A stretch of DNA of 64,000 nt from Syntrophus sp. PtaU1.Bin005. GTDB lineage: Bacteria > Desulfobacterota > Syntrophia > Syntrophales > Syntrophaceae. Position numbers and translations under genes: made by a program. A model generated the notes under the pieces. It saw nothing but the letters and a program-made list of their open reading frames with translations. It made no database searches and was not told where the DNA came from. Of this stretch, positions 42,973 to 52,436 are shown one piece after another. Position 1 is the stretch's first letter. Every line of letters begins with the position of its first letter. The stretch is from NCBI GenBank assembly GCA_002067745.1, contig MVRU01000002.1, positions 37,873 through 101,872 of the forward strand, in the 5' to 3' direction.

Positions 42973-45099
42973 TTACCGGTGATCTGTCCTTGAAATGGGG
43001 CCGCCTAAAACGACCGTCGCATCCACGGCAACAGCGCTGTTTCCAGTCGCAAGGACGGGGTTGATGTCAATTTCCCGGATGCGGGGACAGCCGATCATCA
43101 CGTTGCCCAGGTTGACCAGAAGAGCGGCGATCACGTTCCGGTCGACAGGTTCAGATCCGCGGAAGCCGTCTAAAATCTGGGGGGTCCGCAGCCGGCCGAT
43201 GGCGTCTAGCGCTTCCTCCCGGCCCAGCGGGGCGGGCGCGAAAACGGTGTCGGCGACGAGATGGGCCAGGACTCCGCCAACGCCGATCATGACGCAGGGG
43301 CCGAACTGGGGGTCACGGATGGCGCCCAGGATCAGCTCCACACCCCCCTGCACCTGCTTCTGGAGCAATACCGAACCGTTACCGTTCATCCTCTCCATGA
43401 GCCGCTCAAAGCTTTCTCCTGCCTCCTGCGGATTCCGGATGTTCAGTACGATCAGCCCGTGCTCCGTCTTGTGGACAACCCCCGGCTGCAGTCCCTTCAT
43501 TACCAGGGGAAAACCCATCCGGGCCGCCACCCCCTCGAATCGGGAAAAATCCTCAATCACGGCCTCTTCCACGGATGGAATACCGAAGGCTTGAAGAATC
43601 CTTTTGGACGTCCACTCATCCTGGGGACCCTCCGCATCTTCCAGGACGCGGGAAAGATCCGCTGAAAGCCCCGTTGAACTTGGCGCCGGGACGGGCTGAG
43701 CCCCCTCGAACCGCGGAAGCTTTCCCGAGGGCTGAAAGAGAATGGACAGGCACTCCACGGCCCGGTGCAACTCCTGAAAGACCAGGAGCCCCAGGTCGCG
43801 GGCTCTTTTCCTGGCCTGAAAGACCTCTTCATGCCTGCCCAGCAGCCACAGCAGCACGGGTTTTCCGGAAGCGCGGCTCTGCCTGGACATTTCCTCCAGG
43901 TTCAGCCGGATTCGCGTGTATCCCGAAAAGGAATGGACGAGGACGGCATCCACACCCGGGTCGTCAAGAACCGCTTCCAGGGCGAGGCTGTAGATGTCGA
44001 GATCCGTTCCGCTGTGCTGTTCGATAGCCGGCCAGATGTCCACGGGATCGGCTACGGGCATCCACTGGGGAAAAAGGCGGCCCAGGCGGATTTTCGTTGC
44101 CTCCGAAAGCTCGGCAACGCTAAGACCCTGCTCTTCCATGAAATCGGAGGACACGATGCCCGAAGCGCCGCTGAAGGTGATCACGGCGATCCGTCCCCGG
44201 GATCGGCTGCGCCGGGGGGGGTGGAGGGCAAGCGTCCGGCAGAAATCGACAAGCTGCTTGAAGTCCTGCGCCTCGTAAACTCCGGCATGGGCGAGCGCGC
44301 CGGCGGCAACCCGGTAATTGCCTGCCAGGCTGGCGGTGTGGCTGATGGCGGCCTGCGCCCCCGTTTCGCTCTTTCCCCCCTTCAGGACGACCACGGGTTT
44401 GTCGCTGTTCCGGCAAAGATCCAGAAAGCGTCTGCCGTCAATGAAGGATTCGAGATAGAGGCCGACGGAACGGGTGTCGGGATCTTCGAGGAGATGGGCA
44501 AGGACGTCGCTTTCGTGGATGTCCGCCTTGTTGCCGATCGAGCAGATCTTGCTGAAGCCGGTGATCCCATGGCTCAAGATGTCGACGACAAACCCCGCGG
44601 AGAGCATGCCGCTCTGGACAATCAGGGACACCGGTCCGGGGAGGAGGCAGGAAGGAAGGACCTTCGGGTCCGTGAAAGAGAAGATGTGCCCCCTGATGCC
44701 GTCCACGAGCCCCATGCAGTTCGGTCCCCAAACCCGGATTCCCGTTCGTCTGACAAATTCCGAGATCGCCCGCTGAAGGGCTCTTCCCTCGTCATCCGTC
44801 TCCGCAAATCCGCCCGATTCGATCATAATCCCCCGGACGCCTTTGGCGGCGCATTGCTCCAGCGCTTCGGGAACCATCCTGGCCGCGATGAAGAGGATCA
44901 CCAGGTCGACGGGTCCCTCGATGTCCGCCAGAGCGGGAAAGCAGGGAATGCCTTCAATGCTTGCATGCTGGGGGTTGACGGGATAAATCCGTCCCTGGAA
45001 CGTCGAAATCAGATTCCTGAGAATGGCATATCCCCCCTTGAAGGTTTTGGGGGTTGCACCGAAGACGGCAATGCTCTGAGGATTAAAAAAATAGTGCAT
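42973..45099 (-). CDS. ADP-forming acyl-CoA/acetyl-CoA synthetase (alpha-beta fusion)
   Basis: 708 residues. Order: CoA-binding Rossmann domain (about 1-130, SIAVFGATP, NPQHASIEG, WGPNCMGLVD), succinyl-CoA ligase-like domain with the phospho-His loop ISHTASLAG (about 255), then ATP-grasp domain (about 490-700, GFPLVMKGLQPGVVHKTEHG, VLLQKQVQGGVELILGAIRDPQFGP). It interconverts acyl-CoA + ADP + Pi and acid + CoA + ATP, making ATP at the end of acid fermentation or activating organic acids cheaply. That fits an energy-limited syntroph. Substrate range cannot be read from sequence. The unknown duplicated-domain gene is directly downstream. Confidence 0.9.
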   Translation of the reverse strand: MHYFFNPQSIAVFGATPKTFKGGYAILRNLISTFQGRIYPVNPQHASIEGIPCFPALADIEGPVDLVILFIAARMVPEALEQCAAKGVRGIMIESGGFAETDDEGRALQRAISEFVRRTGIRVWGPNCMGLVDGIRGHIFSFTDPKVLPSCLLPGPVSLIVQSGMLSAGFVVDILSHGITGFSKICSIGNKADIHESDVLAHLLEDPDTRSVGLYLESFIDGRRFLDLCRNSDKPVVVLKGGKSETGAQAAISHTASLAGNYRVAAGALAHAGVYEAQDFKQLVDFCRTLALHPPRRSRSRGRIAVITFSGASGIVSSDFMEEQGLSVAELSEATKIRLGRLFPQWMPVADPVDIWPAIEQHSGTDLDIYSLALEAVLDDPGVDAVLVHSFSGYTRIRLNLEEMSRQSRASGKPVLLWLLGRHEEVFQARKRARDLGLLVFQELHRAVECLSILFQPSGKLPRFEGAQPVPAPSSTGLSADLSRVLEDAEGPQDEWTSKRILQAFGIPSVEEAVIEDFSRFEGVAARMGFPLVMKGLQPGVVHKTEHGLIVLNIRNPQEAGESFERLMERMNGNGSVLLQKQVQGGVELILGAIRDPQFGPCVMIGVGGVLAHLVADTVFAPAPLGREEALDAIGRLRTPQILDGFRGSEPVDRNVIAALLVNLGNVMIGCPRIREIDINPVLATGNSAVAVDATVVLGGPISRTDHR

Positions 45100-45178
45100 A
45101 TTTCAGAAGGCGGTAAGGAAAAAGAATGTCTTTCGTCGACAGGACAGGTCATGGCAGCTGAGTGTTTTCAGAAGAGAG

Positions 45179-45487
45179 TCACTCCCCGGCGGATGTCTTC
45201 GAAGCCCCTTCCCTCAACCTGTCCAGCTCTTCACGATACAGGTTGGTCTGGGCCTTTACGGCCTCGATTTCATCCCGCGCCCTTGCCAGCTCTTCATCCT
45301 GCTTCTGCCGCTCGCGGTTCAATTTGTCCTGGATGTCATCGAAACCGATATAGACGGCCAGGACACCCCCCAGGATCAGGAATATGGGGACGGCCCCTTT
45401 CAAGAGCGCCACGAAATCAGACCACCAGAAGATCAGCCCAAGCAACCCAAGAAACGTCGAAATTGCGCCGCCGGTCAATAGTGACAT
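45179..45487 (-). CDS. Small membrane protein with C-terminal coiled coil, unknown
   Basis: 102 residues. Two closely spaced hydrophobic segments (about 5-22 and 28-48) followed by a highly charged helix (DIQDKLNRERQKQDEELARARDEIEAVKAQ) likely to form a coiled coil. No family recognised. It lies 79 bases upstream of the acyl-CoA synthetase on the same strand; ribosome site GGGAGG is present. It could anchor or scaffold something at the membrane, but that is speculation. Confidence 0.65.
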   Translation of the reverse strand: MSLLTGGAISTFLGLLGLIFWWSDFVALLKGAVPIFLILGGVLAVYIGFDDIQDKLNRERQKQDEELARARDEIEAVKAQTNLYREELDRLREGASKTSAGE

Positions 45488-45717
45488 CGCCGTTTACCTC
45501 CCTTACATAATGTGATGACTCATTATAAATAAAACGGCCCCGAGAATTCAAAGCAAATGTTTTCAGCGGACATTGGAGCCTCTGAGTGCTGTATCGCATC
45601 ATCTGTTCTGAGATAGGTTGCTCTAAAATGAAAGTCAAGAGAAATCAGGGGGAAAATGGAAAAAAAGCTTGATCATCAGGGGTTTTTAAATTAGCATTTC
45701 CTGCTTTGATAATAGAT

Positions 45718-45735
45718 GCGTTTTATTAAAAACGC
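45718..45735 (+). other. Hairpin upstream of hisI
   Basis: GCGTTTT-ATTA-AAAACGC, a perfect 7-bp stem 36 bases before the hisI start. The preceding 230 bases are A+T-rich and should contain the his promoter. No leader peptide rich in His codons was found. Role unknown. Confidence 0.3.
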
Positions 45736-45771
45736 GTTTGTGTAGGGTGATATTCAGCGAGGAGAAACAGG

Positions 45772-46143
45772 ATGTTGGAACCGAATTTTGAAAAAGGAAA
45801 CGGATTGATACCTGCAATCGTCCAGGATTACGACACCGGCGAAGTGCTGATGCTTGCGTACATGAATCGTGAAGCCTGGCTTAAAACTCTGGAGACCGGA
45901 AAAGCATCCTATTGGAGCCGCTCCAGGAACAGCCTCTGGATCAAGGGTGAGACATCGGGTCATTTTCAGACGGTCAGGGAGATTCGGATCGACTGCGATG
46001 AGGATACGGTTCTTCTGAAGGTCGAGCAGGCCGGCGCGGCCTGTCATACGGGCTACCGGTCCTGTTTCTACAGGAAGATCACCGCCGGGGGCGTCGAAAT
46101 TGTCGGCGAAAGACTGGTGGATCCGGAGGACGTCTATAAATGA
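45772..46143 (+). CDS. hisI: Phosphoribosyl-AMP cyclohydrolase
   Basis: 123 residues, so the cyclohydrolase alone without the HisE domain. Motifs [27 protein letters not shown], and metal-binding [29 protein letters not shown]. It opens the purine ring of phosphoribosyl-AMP in histidine synthesis. It overlaps hisG by 4 bases (ATGA). ATG with AGGAG. hisE is not in the window. Confidence 0.94.
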   Translation: MLEPNFEKGNGLIPAIVQDYDTGEVLMLAYMNREAWLKTLETGKASYWSRSRNSLWIKGETSGHFQTVREIRIDCDEDTVLLKVEQAGAACHTGYRSCFYRKITAGGVEIVGERLVDPEDVYK

Positions 46144-47015
46144 ATAATAAGTTGAAGCTGGGGATACCCAAGGGGAGCCTTGAAACGAAAACCGTCGATC
46201 TTTTTGGAAGGGCCGGGTGGCACATCACCTATGACAGTCGAAGCTACTTCCCCGATGTCGACGACGAGGAGCTTTCCTGCACCCTGGTCAGGGCCCAGGA
46301 AATGTCCCGGTACGTGGAAGACGGCACGCTGGACATGGGGTTGACGGGAAAGGACTGGATCATCGAAAACGGCTCGAATGTCGTGGAGATACAGGACCTA
46401 GTCTACTCAAAGACATCGGCCAAGCAGGCCCGGTGGGTCCTCGTTGTCCGGGAGGACTCTCCGATCACCAGGATAGAGGATCTCGAAGGAAAGCGCATCG
46501 CAACGGAGCTGCGCAGCTTTACGGAGCGGTACTTCAAGGAGAGAAACATCCGTGTTCACGTCGAGTTTTCCTGGGGGGCGACGGAGGCCAAGGTCGTTGA
46601 AGGCCTGGTGGATGCCGTCGTGGAAGTCACCGAGACGGGGAGCACGATTCGAGCAAACAACCTGAAAATCATCCATGAACTGATGCGGACCAACACGGTT
46701 TTAATCGCCAACGAGGCGGCCTGGGATGATCCCTGGAAGCGTCAGAAGATCGAACAGATCCGGACGCTGCTGAACGGTTCCCTCCAGGCCATGGGCAAGG
46801 TGGGAATCAAAATGAACGTGCCCAGGCAGAACCTGGATCGGGTGATTCAGCTGCTCCCCTCACTGAGGGCTCCGACGATTTCCAACCTGTATTCCACCGA
46901 CTGGCTTGCGGTTGAAACGATCCTTGATGCGAAGTCCGTCAGGGACCTGATCCCCCTGCTCCAGGAGGGCGGGGCCGAAGGGATCATCGAGTATCCCCTG
47001 CACAAGGTCATTTGA
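46140..47015 (+). CDS. hisG: ATP phosphoribosyltransferase, long form
   Basis: 291 residues, the long HisG with its C-terminal ACT-like regulatory domain (about 220-291), so no HisZ is needed and histidine feedback is expected. Features: [42 protein letters not shown]. It makes phosphoribosyl-ATP, the first step. Start overlaps the hisI stop. Confidence 0.95.
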   Translation: MNNKLKLGIPKGSLETKTVDLFGRAGWHITYDSRSYFPDVDDEELSCTLVRAQEMSRYVEDGTLDMGLTGKDWIIENGSNVVEIQDLVYSKTSAKQARWVLVVREDSPITRIEDLEGKRIATELRSFTERYFKERNIRVHVEFSWGATEAKVVEGLVDAVVEVTETGSTIRANNLKIIHELMRTNTVLIANEAAWDDPWKRQKIEQIRTLLNGSLQAMGKVGIKMNVPRQNLDRVIQLLPSLRAPTISNLYSTDWLAVETILDAKSVRDLIPLLQEGGAEGIIEYPLHKVI

Positions 47016-47081
47016 GGGCAGGGGGAACGGAAAGGCCGGAGACGAACGGGCAAGATCGGGAAAGGAGTGTTGACGGGAGCA

Positions 47082-47675
47082 ATGACAGCAAGACAGGCTA
47101 GGGTTCAACGAAGCACCTCGGAGACCGACATCTCTGTGGAAATCAATCTCGACGGCAGCGGCCGGGCCGCCATAGACACCTCGGTCCCATTCTTCGATCA
47201 TATGCTGACCCTCTTCGCCCGGCATGGACTTTTTGATCTGACGATCAAGGGCCGGGGGGATACCGAGATCGATGACCACCACCTTGTGGAAGACATGGGC
47301 ATCTGCCTGGGGCAGGCATTGAAGGATGCCGTCGGTGACAAAACCGGCATGACCCGATATGGAACGGCGACCGTACCCATGGACGAGACCTTGTGCTCCG
47401 TGACCGTGGATGTTTCAGGAAGGCCTTACCTGGTGTACCGCGTCGAATTTTCTCCCGGTGCAAGGGCCGGAGGGTTCGACCTTCAGCTGATCAAGGAATT
47501 TTTCAAGTCCTTTTCAGATCATAGTGGAATCACCTTGCATATCAATGTATTTTATGGTGAAAATAACCATCACATTACAGAAGCCATCTTCAAGGCCTTT
47601 GCCCGTGCATTGAGCATGGCCGTAACCACCGACAGCAGGATTTCCGGTGTGCTATCCACAAAAGGCTGCTTGTAA
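47082..47675 (+). CDS. hisB: Imidazoleglycerol-phosphate dehydratase
   Basis: 197 residues from ATG 47082, the usual size of stand-alone HisB dehydratase; GTG 47067 is an alternative start. Metal-binding motifs [17 protein letters not shown] and [17 protein letters not shown] are intact, with [16 protein letters not shown] near the start. There is no histidinol-phosphatase domain. Cotranscribed with hisG. Confidence 0.95.
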   Translation: MTARQARVQRSTSETDISVEINLDGSGRAAIDTSVPFFDHMLTLFARHGLFDLTIKGRGDTEIDDHHLVEDMGICLGQALKDAVGDKTGMTRYGTATVPMDETLCSVTVDVSGRPYLVYRVEFSPGARAGGFDLQLIKEFFKSFSDHSGITLHINVFYGENNHHITEAIFKAFARALSMAVTTDSRISGVLSTKGCL

Positions 47676-47706
47676 GTTAACATTTATGCCGTCACGGGGA
47701 GAGGAA

Positions 47707-48417
47707 ATGGGGACTTTGTTCATCCTATTGAAAGCCAGGAGGCCTGCGGTTGCCTGCCTCCTGGTTGCTGTCATCTTGTCTGTATTTCTCATCGGTTGCG
47801 CTCCGCATAATCTTTCAACGAAAACCTATGCGTTGGATGAGCCGATCAACGTTCACCGCATCGCCGTTTTCCCCATCCAGAAGCTCGATTCGGATGAAGC
47901 CGTGGACAATACGGTGCGTTGCGAGGTTTGCGGCGCCGTTGTGACTCTCGGCAGTGTCGAGCCTCAGGCCGAAAGGGTTGTGGAGGAAGTTGTCCTGTCG
48001 CGGCTCGAGAAGACGGGAAAATTCGAAATCGTTCCGCCGGAAAGAACCCAGGGGGTATACCAGCGGATTTCCTCGGATTTCCTGAAGGATTCCCTGAAGG
48101 GCTCCCTGGGCAAGGTCGGGCGGGAGCTGGGCGCCGATGCGATCCTGTATGGCCATGTCTATCGTTTCCGGGAGCGTAAAGGTTACGCTTACGGGACGGA
48201 CCAGGCCGCCTCGGTCGCCTTTGCCCTGCATCTCATCGATGTCCGCGACGGCTCACTGATCTGGAGGGGCAAGTTTGACAAAACCCAGACGTCGCTGATG
48301 GAAAACATCTTCCAGCTTTTTGCCTTTTACAAGGAGCGGGGCCGCTGGCTGACAGCCAGGGAGCTTACGGACGAAGGTGCGGCGGGAATGATTGAGACCT
48401 TTCCAGGTGCGAACTAG
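47707..48417 (+). CDS. Lipoprotein of unknown function within the his cluster (LpoB/DUF799-like fold possible)
   Basis: 236 residues from ATG 47707 after GGGAGAGG. A lipoprotein signal ends SVFLIGC (Cys31). The mature part runs IAVFPIQKL, a CxxC pair in VRCEVCGAVV, VEEVVLSRLEKTGKFEIVPPE, LGADAILYGHVYRF, and LIDVRDGSLIWRGKFD, which resembles the fold of periplasmic LpoB/CsgG-type or GNA1162 lipoproteins that assess cell-envelope components. It has no evident link to histidine synthesis and sits between hisB and hisA. The CxxC in an exported lipoprotein is unusual. Low certainty for a specific family. Confidence 0.75.
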   Translation: MGTLFILLKARRPAVACLLVAVILSVFLIGCAPHNLSTKTYALDEPINVHRIAVFPIQKLDSDEAVDNTVRCEVCGAVVTLGSVEPQAERVVEEVVLSRLEKTGKFEIVPPERTQGVYQRISSDFLKDSLKGSLGKVGRELGADAILYGHVYRFRERKGYAYGTDQAASVAFALHLIDVRDGSLIWRGKFDKTQTSLMENIFQLFAFYKERGRWLTARELTDEGAAGMIETFPGAN

Positions 48418-48527
48418 CGGCGTCTGCCTCCAAATCGGCGTTCCGGCGGGCCCGGTTTAAGATTTCCCCGAAGGGCGTCAAGGCCCGGTCGTGTCAAATC
48501 CGTCAATTTCTGAGAGGGTTTTTCGAA

Positions 48528-49256
48528 GTGGTTATTATTCCTGCAATAGATCTGAAGGATGGAAAATGCGTACGGCTCCTTCAGGGAGACTTTAACCGCG
48601 TCACGGTATACTCCGACCACCCTGCCGAGATGGCGCGGTTGTGGCGCGAGAAAGGCGCTGAGCGCCTGCACCTGGTGGATCTCGACGGATCGGTTGCCGG
48701 CGCACCGGTCAATGCCGGGATCATCCGTCAAATTGTCAGGGAGGTCTCCCTTCCCGTGGAAATCGGCGGCGGAATCCGGGACCTGGCGACCGCAAAGAGC
48801 TACCTGGATATGGGGGTGCAGTGGGTGATTCTGGGAACGGCCGCCCTCAAGGATCGTCTGCTTGTGTATAAAGCCTGTGAAATGTTTCCGGGGCGCATCA
48901 TCCTCGGCATCGATGCGGCCAACGGGAAGGTTGCCGTCGAGGGCTGGACGGAGCAGAGCGAAATGACGGCTTCGGAGCTGGCAAAGTCCTACGAAAACCG
49001 CGGCGTGGCCGCCGTGGTCTATACCGATATCAGCAGGGACGGGATGCAGACCGGGGTAAACGTGGATGCTACGAAAAGCCTGGCCGAAGAGATTGAAATT
49101 CCGGTGATCGCCTCCGGTGGAGTCGCGACCCTCGAAGACATCAAAAAGCTCCTTCCCCTGGAAGAGGCGGGCATTTCGGGCGTTATTGTCGGCAAGGCCC
49201 TCTATTCAGGCGCCATTTCCCTTGAAGAGGCGATCCGCCTGACGAAGCGGGTCTGA
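48528..49256 (+). CDS. hisA: Phosphoribosylformimino-5-aminoimidazole carboxamide ribotide isomerase
   Basis: 242 residues starting with GTG at 48528 (GAGAGG ten bases before). TIM-barrel HisA signatures: IPAIDLKDGKCVRLLQGD with catalytic Asp, IGGGIRDL, VYTDISRDGMQTG with the second Asp, and ASGGVATLEDI. It carries out the Amadori rearrangement in histidine synthesis. hisF and hisH are not found in the window. Confidence 0.95.
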   Translation: MVIIPAIDLKDGKCVRLLQGDFNRVTVYSDHPAEMARLWREKGAERLHLVDLDGSVAGAPVNAGIIRQIVREVSLPVEIGGGIRDLATAKSYLDMGVQWVILGTAALKDRLLVYKACEMFPGRIILGIDAANGKVAVEGWTEQSEMTASELAKSYENRGVAAVVYTDISRDGMQTGVNVDATKSLAEEIEIPVIASGGVATLEDIKKLLPLEEAGISGVIVGKALYSGAISLEEAIRLTKRV

Positions 49257-49460
49257 AGCCCGGGGTGCGAACAGCGTGTTCCTTCCTTTGGCAGCCCCGT
49301 CCATTTTCCGGGCCGCGCCCGAAATGAACCGGCATCGCCTCCATCTGTCCGGCTTGCCCCCCCTGGCTCTGAAGCGGGCGGAAGGGGAGGAAGGCAGGAA
49401 AGGAAGAGACCGAAAACCTGAAATCTGCCGGAATGTTTTATCAAAGAAGGAGAGCGCAAC

Positions 49461-49808
49461 ATGTCGGAAGACTGCCTGTTCTGCAAGATCATTGGGGGTG
49501 AGATTCCCTGCTCCAGGGTTTATGAGGATGATTCCGTACTGGCCTTTGATGACATTCACCCCATGGCACCGGTGCACGTCATTGTGATTCCCAAGCGCCA
49601 CATCTCCACGTTGATGGATGTCTCCTCCGATTCCATGACGGATCTCATGAAGTTGATGGCCGCGGCCCAGAAAGTCGCCAAGCTCAAATCCATTGATGAA
49701 AAGGGGTTCCGAGTCGTCATCAACTGCAACGCGGAGGGCGGCCAGGTCATTTTCCATCTCCATATGCACGTGCTGGGGGGGCGCAAACTGAGGGATGAAG
49801 TTGGATAA
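49461..49808 (+). CDS. HIT-family nucleotide hydrolase/transferase (HinT-like)
   Basis: 115 residues. N-terminal CLFCKIIGGEIPCSRVYEDD, HVIVIPKRHIS, and the catalytic triad motif GGQVIFHLHMHVLGGR. HinT-type enzymes hydrolyse purine nucleoside phosphoramidates, for example AMP-lysine. The CLFCKI start suggests a zinc-binding pair with other Cys/His. It ends the his cluster after a 204-base gap. Confidence 0.92.
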   Translation: MSEDCLFCKIIGGEIPCSRVYEDDSVLAFDDIHPMAPVHVIVIPKRHISTLMDVSSDSMTDLMKLMAAAQKVAKLKSIDEKGFRVVINCNAEGGQVIFHLHMHVLGGRKLRDEVG

Positions 49809-50125
49809 ATAAAGACGTTGACAAGTCTTCAGAAGTAATTAAATTTAGTTACGATATTGATTCTCAGATGCATTCCTGCGCGGCTGTCTGCTCCGCGGAT
49901 TGGCCGCTTCCTGATGTGTAAGGTAAGGCTCTTTCATGACATGGTGATTTTGAAATCCGCAGAGGTGCAGCCATAGATCCTTATTCTTTCAAAGAGAAAC
50001 TCCTCGTTTAATCCCCAGCACGCAAGTCCGCCCTTGTGTGTTGTTTTGCTTTTGATGAATCCTCATCCTGTAGTAAGGGGCAAATCCTGGAATGGCGGAA
50101 CAAAGAACGGAAAAAGGGAGAAACA
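49809..50125. other. Control region upstream of yqeY-dnaG-rpoD
   Basis: 317 bases. An rpsU gene, which precedes dnaG in many bacteria, was looked for and is not present. A TTGACA (49818-49823) followed after 16-17 bases by an A+T-rich TAAATT/AAATTT box is listed as a candidate promoter. Nothing else is interpreted. Confidence 0.5.
49818..49846 (+). promoter_or_regulatory. Candidate sigma-70 promoter for yqeY-dnaG-rpoD
   Basis: TTGACA at 49818 and TAAATT at 49840 with a 16-base spacer, in an A+T-rich stretch right after the HIT gene. The -10 box is poor (four of six). The leader would be about 270 bases. Confidence 0.35.
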
Positions 50126-50575
50126 ATGAGCTTCAAGGAAATCGTGGAAACAGAGTTGATAAAGGCGGCGAAGCAGCAGGACAAGGCGCGTCTTTCGACG
50201 CTGCGTCTCATGAAGGCCGCCCTGCACAACAGGGAAATAGACTTGCACAGGGAGCTGAACGAAGCGGAAGTCCTGCAGCTGCTCTCATCCATGGCCAAGC
50301 AGAGAAGGGATTCCATCGAACAATTCAAACTCGGTGGAAGGGACGATTTAGTTCAGAAGGAGTCCCTGGAATTGGAGATGATACAGGCGTTCATGCCCCA
50401 ACAGCTCTCCGAAGAGGAACTGGATGCCGAGATTGAAAAGGCCATCCAGGAGGTCCAGGCGGCCAGCATCAAGGATATGGGGAAGGTTATGAAAGTCCTG
50501 ATGCCCAAGGTGACGGGAAAGGCGGACGGCAAGGCGGTCAACGAACGGTTGAAGGCGAGGCTTTCCGGTTCGTGA
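50126..50575 (+). CDS. yqeY: GatB/YqeY domain protein
   Basis: 149 residues from ATG 50126, chosen for its AGGGAG site. YqeY shares the tRNA-binding tail domain of GatB: KARLSTLRLMKAALHNREID, QRRDSIEQFKLGGRDDLV, FMPQQLSEEEL and GKADGKAVNERLKARL are typical. Its cellular role is unclear, perhaps in tRNA or amidotransferase metabolism. Here it is the first gene of the dnaG-rpoD operon, where rpsU would stand in Gammaproteobacteria; a yqeY-dnaG-rpoD order is frequent in Deltaproteobacteria. Confidence 0.9.
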   Translation: MSFKEIVETELIKAAKQQDKARLSTLRLMKAALHNREIDLHRELNEAEVLQLLSSMAKQRRDSIEQFKLGGRDDLVQKESLELEMIQAFMPQQLSEEELDAEIEKAIQEVQAASIKDMGKVMKVLMPKVTGKADGKAVNERLKARLSGS

Positions 50576-50601
50576 TGATGCGGCCGTGACGGAGTGGCGA
50601 A

Positions 50602-52383
50602 GTGAAAGGAGTTCAGCCCGGGGACAAGGTAGCGGAAATCAAAAGCAGGCTGGATATCGTCGAACTGATATCGGAGTATGTCTCCCTGAAAAAAGCCGGG
50701 AGGAATTTTCTGGGGCTGTGCCCTTTTCACAACGAAAAGACCCCGTCTTTCACGGTGAATCGTGAAAAACAGATGTTCTATTGTTTCGGCTGCGGAGAAA
50801 AAGGGGATATTTTCGCCTTTTTGATGCGCCTGAACAACGCGACCTTTCCAGAGGCCTTGAAGCTGCTGGCGGACAGGGCGGGGGTTGCTCTTCCTGCTTC
50901 TCCTTTTCTTCGAGGGGGAAAACATTCACCCAATGCCAGAGAGCAGATCATCCAAATCAATCACATTGCAGCAGCCTATTTTACAGCCAACCTGTTATCC
51001 CCCGGCGGGAAGGCTGTGCTGAGCTATTTGAAGGAACGGGGGCTGAAAGAGTCCACCATAAAGGAATTTGGCCTGGGATATGCTTCCGATGGCTGGCGGC
51101 ATTTGAAGAGCCATCTCGAACAGCAGAAGGTTTCGTTAAAAATGGCCGCCGAAGCCGGCCTCATCGTGGTCAAGGAAGACCGGCCGGACGTTCAGTACGA
51201 TCGCTTTCGTCACCGGCTGATGTTTCCCGTCAAGGACGTGGAAGGAAGGATCATCGCCTTTGGAGGCAGAATTCTGGGGGACGGCGAGCCGAAGTACTTG
51301 AATTCGCCGGAATCGGCTGCTTACAGCAAAGGAAGGCAGCTTTACGGATTGAATTCGTCGAAAGACGCGATCCGAGAGAAGGGGTATGGAATCTTCGTTG
51401 AAGGATATTTTGATCTGATCGCTCTCTGGGATGCGGGAATCAGGAATGTCGTGGCGACGCTGGGCACGGCCCTGACCAGGGACCATGTCGTCTTGATCAA
51501 GCGTTATGCCGAGCGGGCTGCCGTTCTCTTCGATTCAGACGAGGCGGGAAAGAAGGCGCTGGCGAGAAGCGTGGAGCTGTTCGTTGCGGCGCACATGGAT
51601 GCGAGGGCCGTCATTCTCCCTGAAGGGCTGGACCCCGACGATTTTGTACGCCGCTTCGGCGGAGAGGCTCTGGAACGGAGAGTGGAAGAGGCCCCCTCGA
51701 TCGTTGATTATTATATCGACACCGTCATTGGGGGAGGTGCGACCTTCGAGGAGCGGGGAGAAGCCGCCGTCCGGGCGGCTGCGTTCATAACCGGGATCGA
51801 GGATGTCATCGACCGGAATCTCTTTATCAAGCGGGTGTCGGAGAAGCTGGGCATCGATCAGGACATCCTGAAAAAAGAAGTGTACGGGCGGCTTTCTCCA
51901 AAACGAAGCAGGGAAGCCCCACCGTCCCGGCGGCCGGAAAAAAGAGCGGCCGGACCGGAAGTCAATCTCATTCATCTCATGATGGAATGTCCGACGGTTG
52001 TTCCTTCCGTCGTTGAGGCAAATGCGATGAACTATTTTCTGGATCGCGAACTGAAGTCCATCGGAGAGGCCTGGGGCCGCTACGTATCCGGGGAGGCAAA
52101 CCCGGCTCCCGAAAGCGCCCTTTCCTTTCTCCAGGGGCAGGAGCCTTCCGAACGTTCGGAGGCATTGGTGAAATTGCTGATCCAGGAAAGCCCTTTTTCG
52201 AAGGAGAGCCTGGGGCCTCTCTCCTCTGACATGATCCGGCAGGTGAAGAGGCGCTGGTACAAGGAGCGGCATAAAAGCCTGACGGAGCGTCTGTCGGCTG
52301 CTCAATCCTCCGGAGATTCAGATCTTGGCCGAAAACTTTTAATGGAAAAAGAGCGATTAATGAGGGAAGAAAAGGATTTGTAG
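50602..52383 (+). CDS. dnaG: DNA primase
   Basis: 593 residues from a GTG at 50602 with GGAG upstream. Zinc finger [11 protein letters not shown]...[11 protein letters not shown] (about 40-65), RNA polymerase-like domain, TOPRIM with [11 protein letters not shown] and DSDEAGKKA (about 265-330), and a C-terminal helicase-interaction domain. It makes RNA primers for DNA replication. Lies between yqeY and rpoD in the macromolecular synthesis operon. Confidence 0.97.
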   Translation: MKGVQPGDKVAEIKSRLDIVELISEYVSLKKAGRNFLGLCPFHNEKTPSFTVNREKQMFYCFGCGEKGDIFAFLMRLNNATFPEALKLLADRAGVALPASPFLRGGKHSPNAREQIIQINHIAAAYFTANLLSPGGKAVLSYLKERGLKESTIKEFGLGYASDGWRHLKSHLEQQKVSLKMAAEAGLIVVKEDRPDVQYDRFRHRLMFPVKDVEGRIIAFGGRILGDGEPKYLNSPESAAYSKGRQLYGLNSSKDAIREKGYGIFVEGYFDLIALWDAGIRNVVATLGTALTRDHVVLIKRYAERAAVLFDSDEAGKKALARSVELFVAAHMDARAVILPEGLDPDDFVRRFGGEALERRVEEAPSIVDYYIDTVIGGGATFEERGEAAVRAAAFITGIEDVIDRNLFIKRVSEKLGIDQDILKKEVYGRLSPKRSREAPPSRRPEKRAAGPEVNLIHLMMECPTVVPSVVEANAMNYFLDRELKSIGEAWGRYVSGEANPAPESALSFLQGQEPSERSEALVKLLIQESPFSKESLGPLSSDMIRQVKRRWYKERHKSLTERLSAAQSSGDSDLGRKLLMEKERLMREEKDL

Positions 52384-52436
52384 GCCTTCCCCGGCTTTTT
52401 GTCCTGATCATTCACCGAATTCATGGAGTGACCGTT

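Noticed and set aside
49809..50125. Search for rpsU (ribosomal protein S21) upstream of dnaG
   Set aside because: No ORF with the basic S21 signature was found on either strand.
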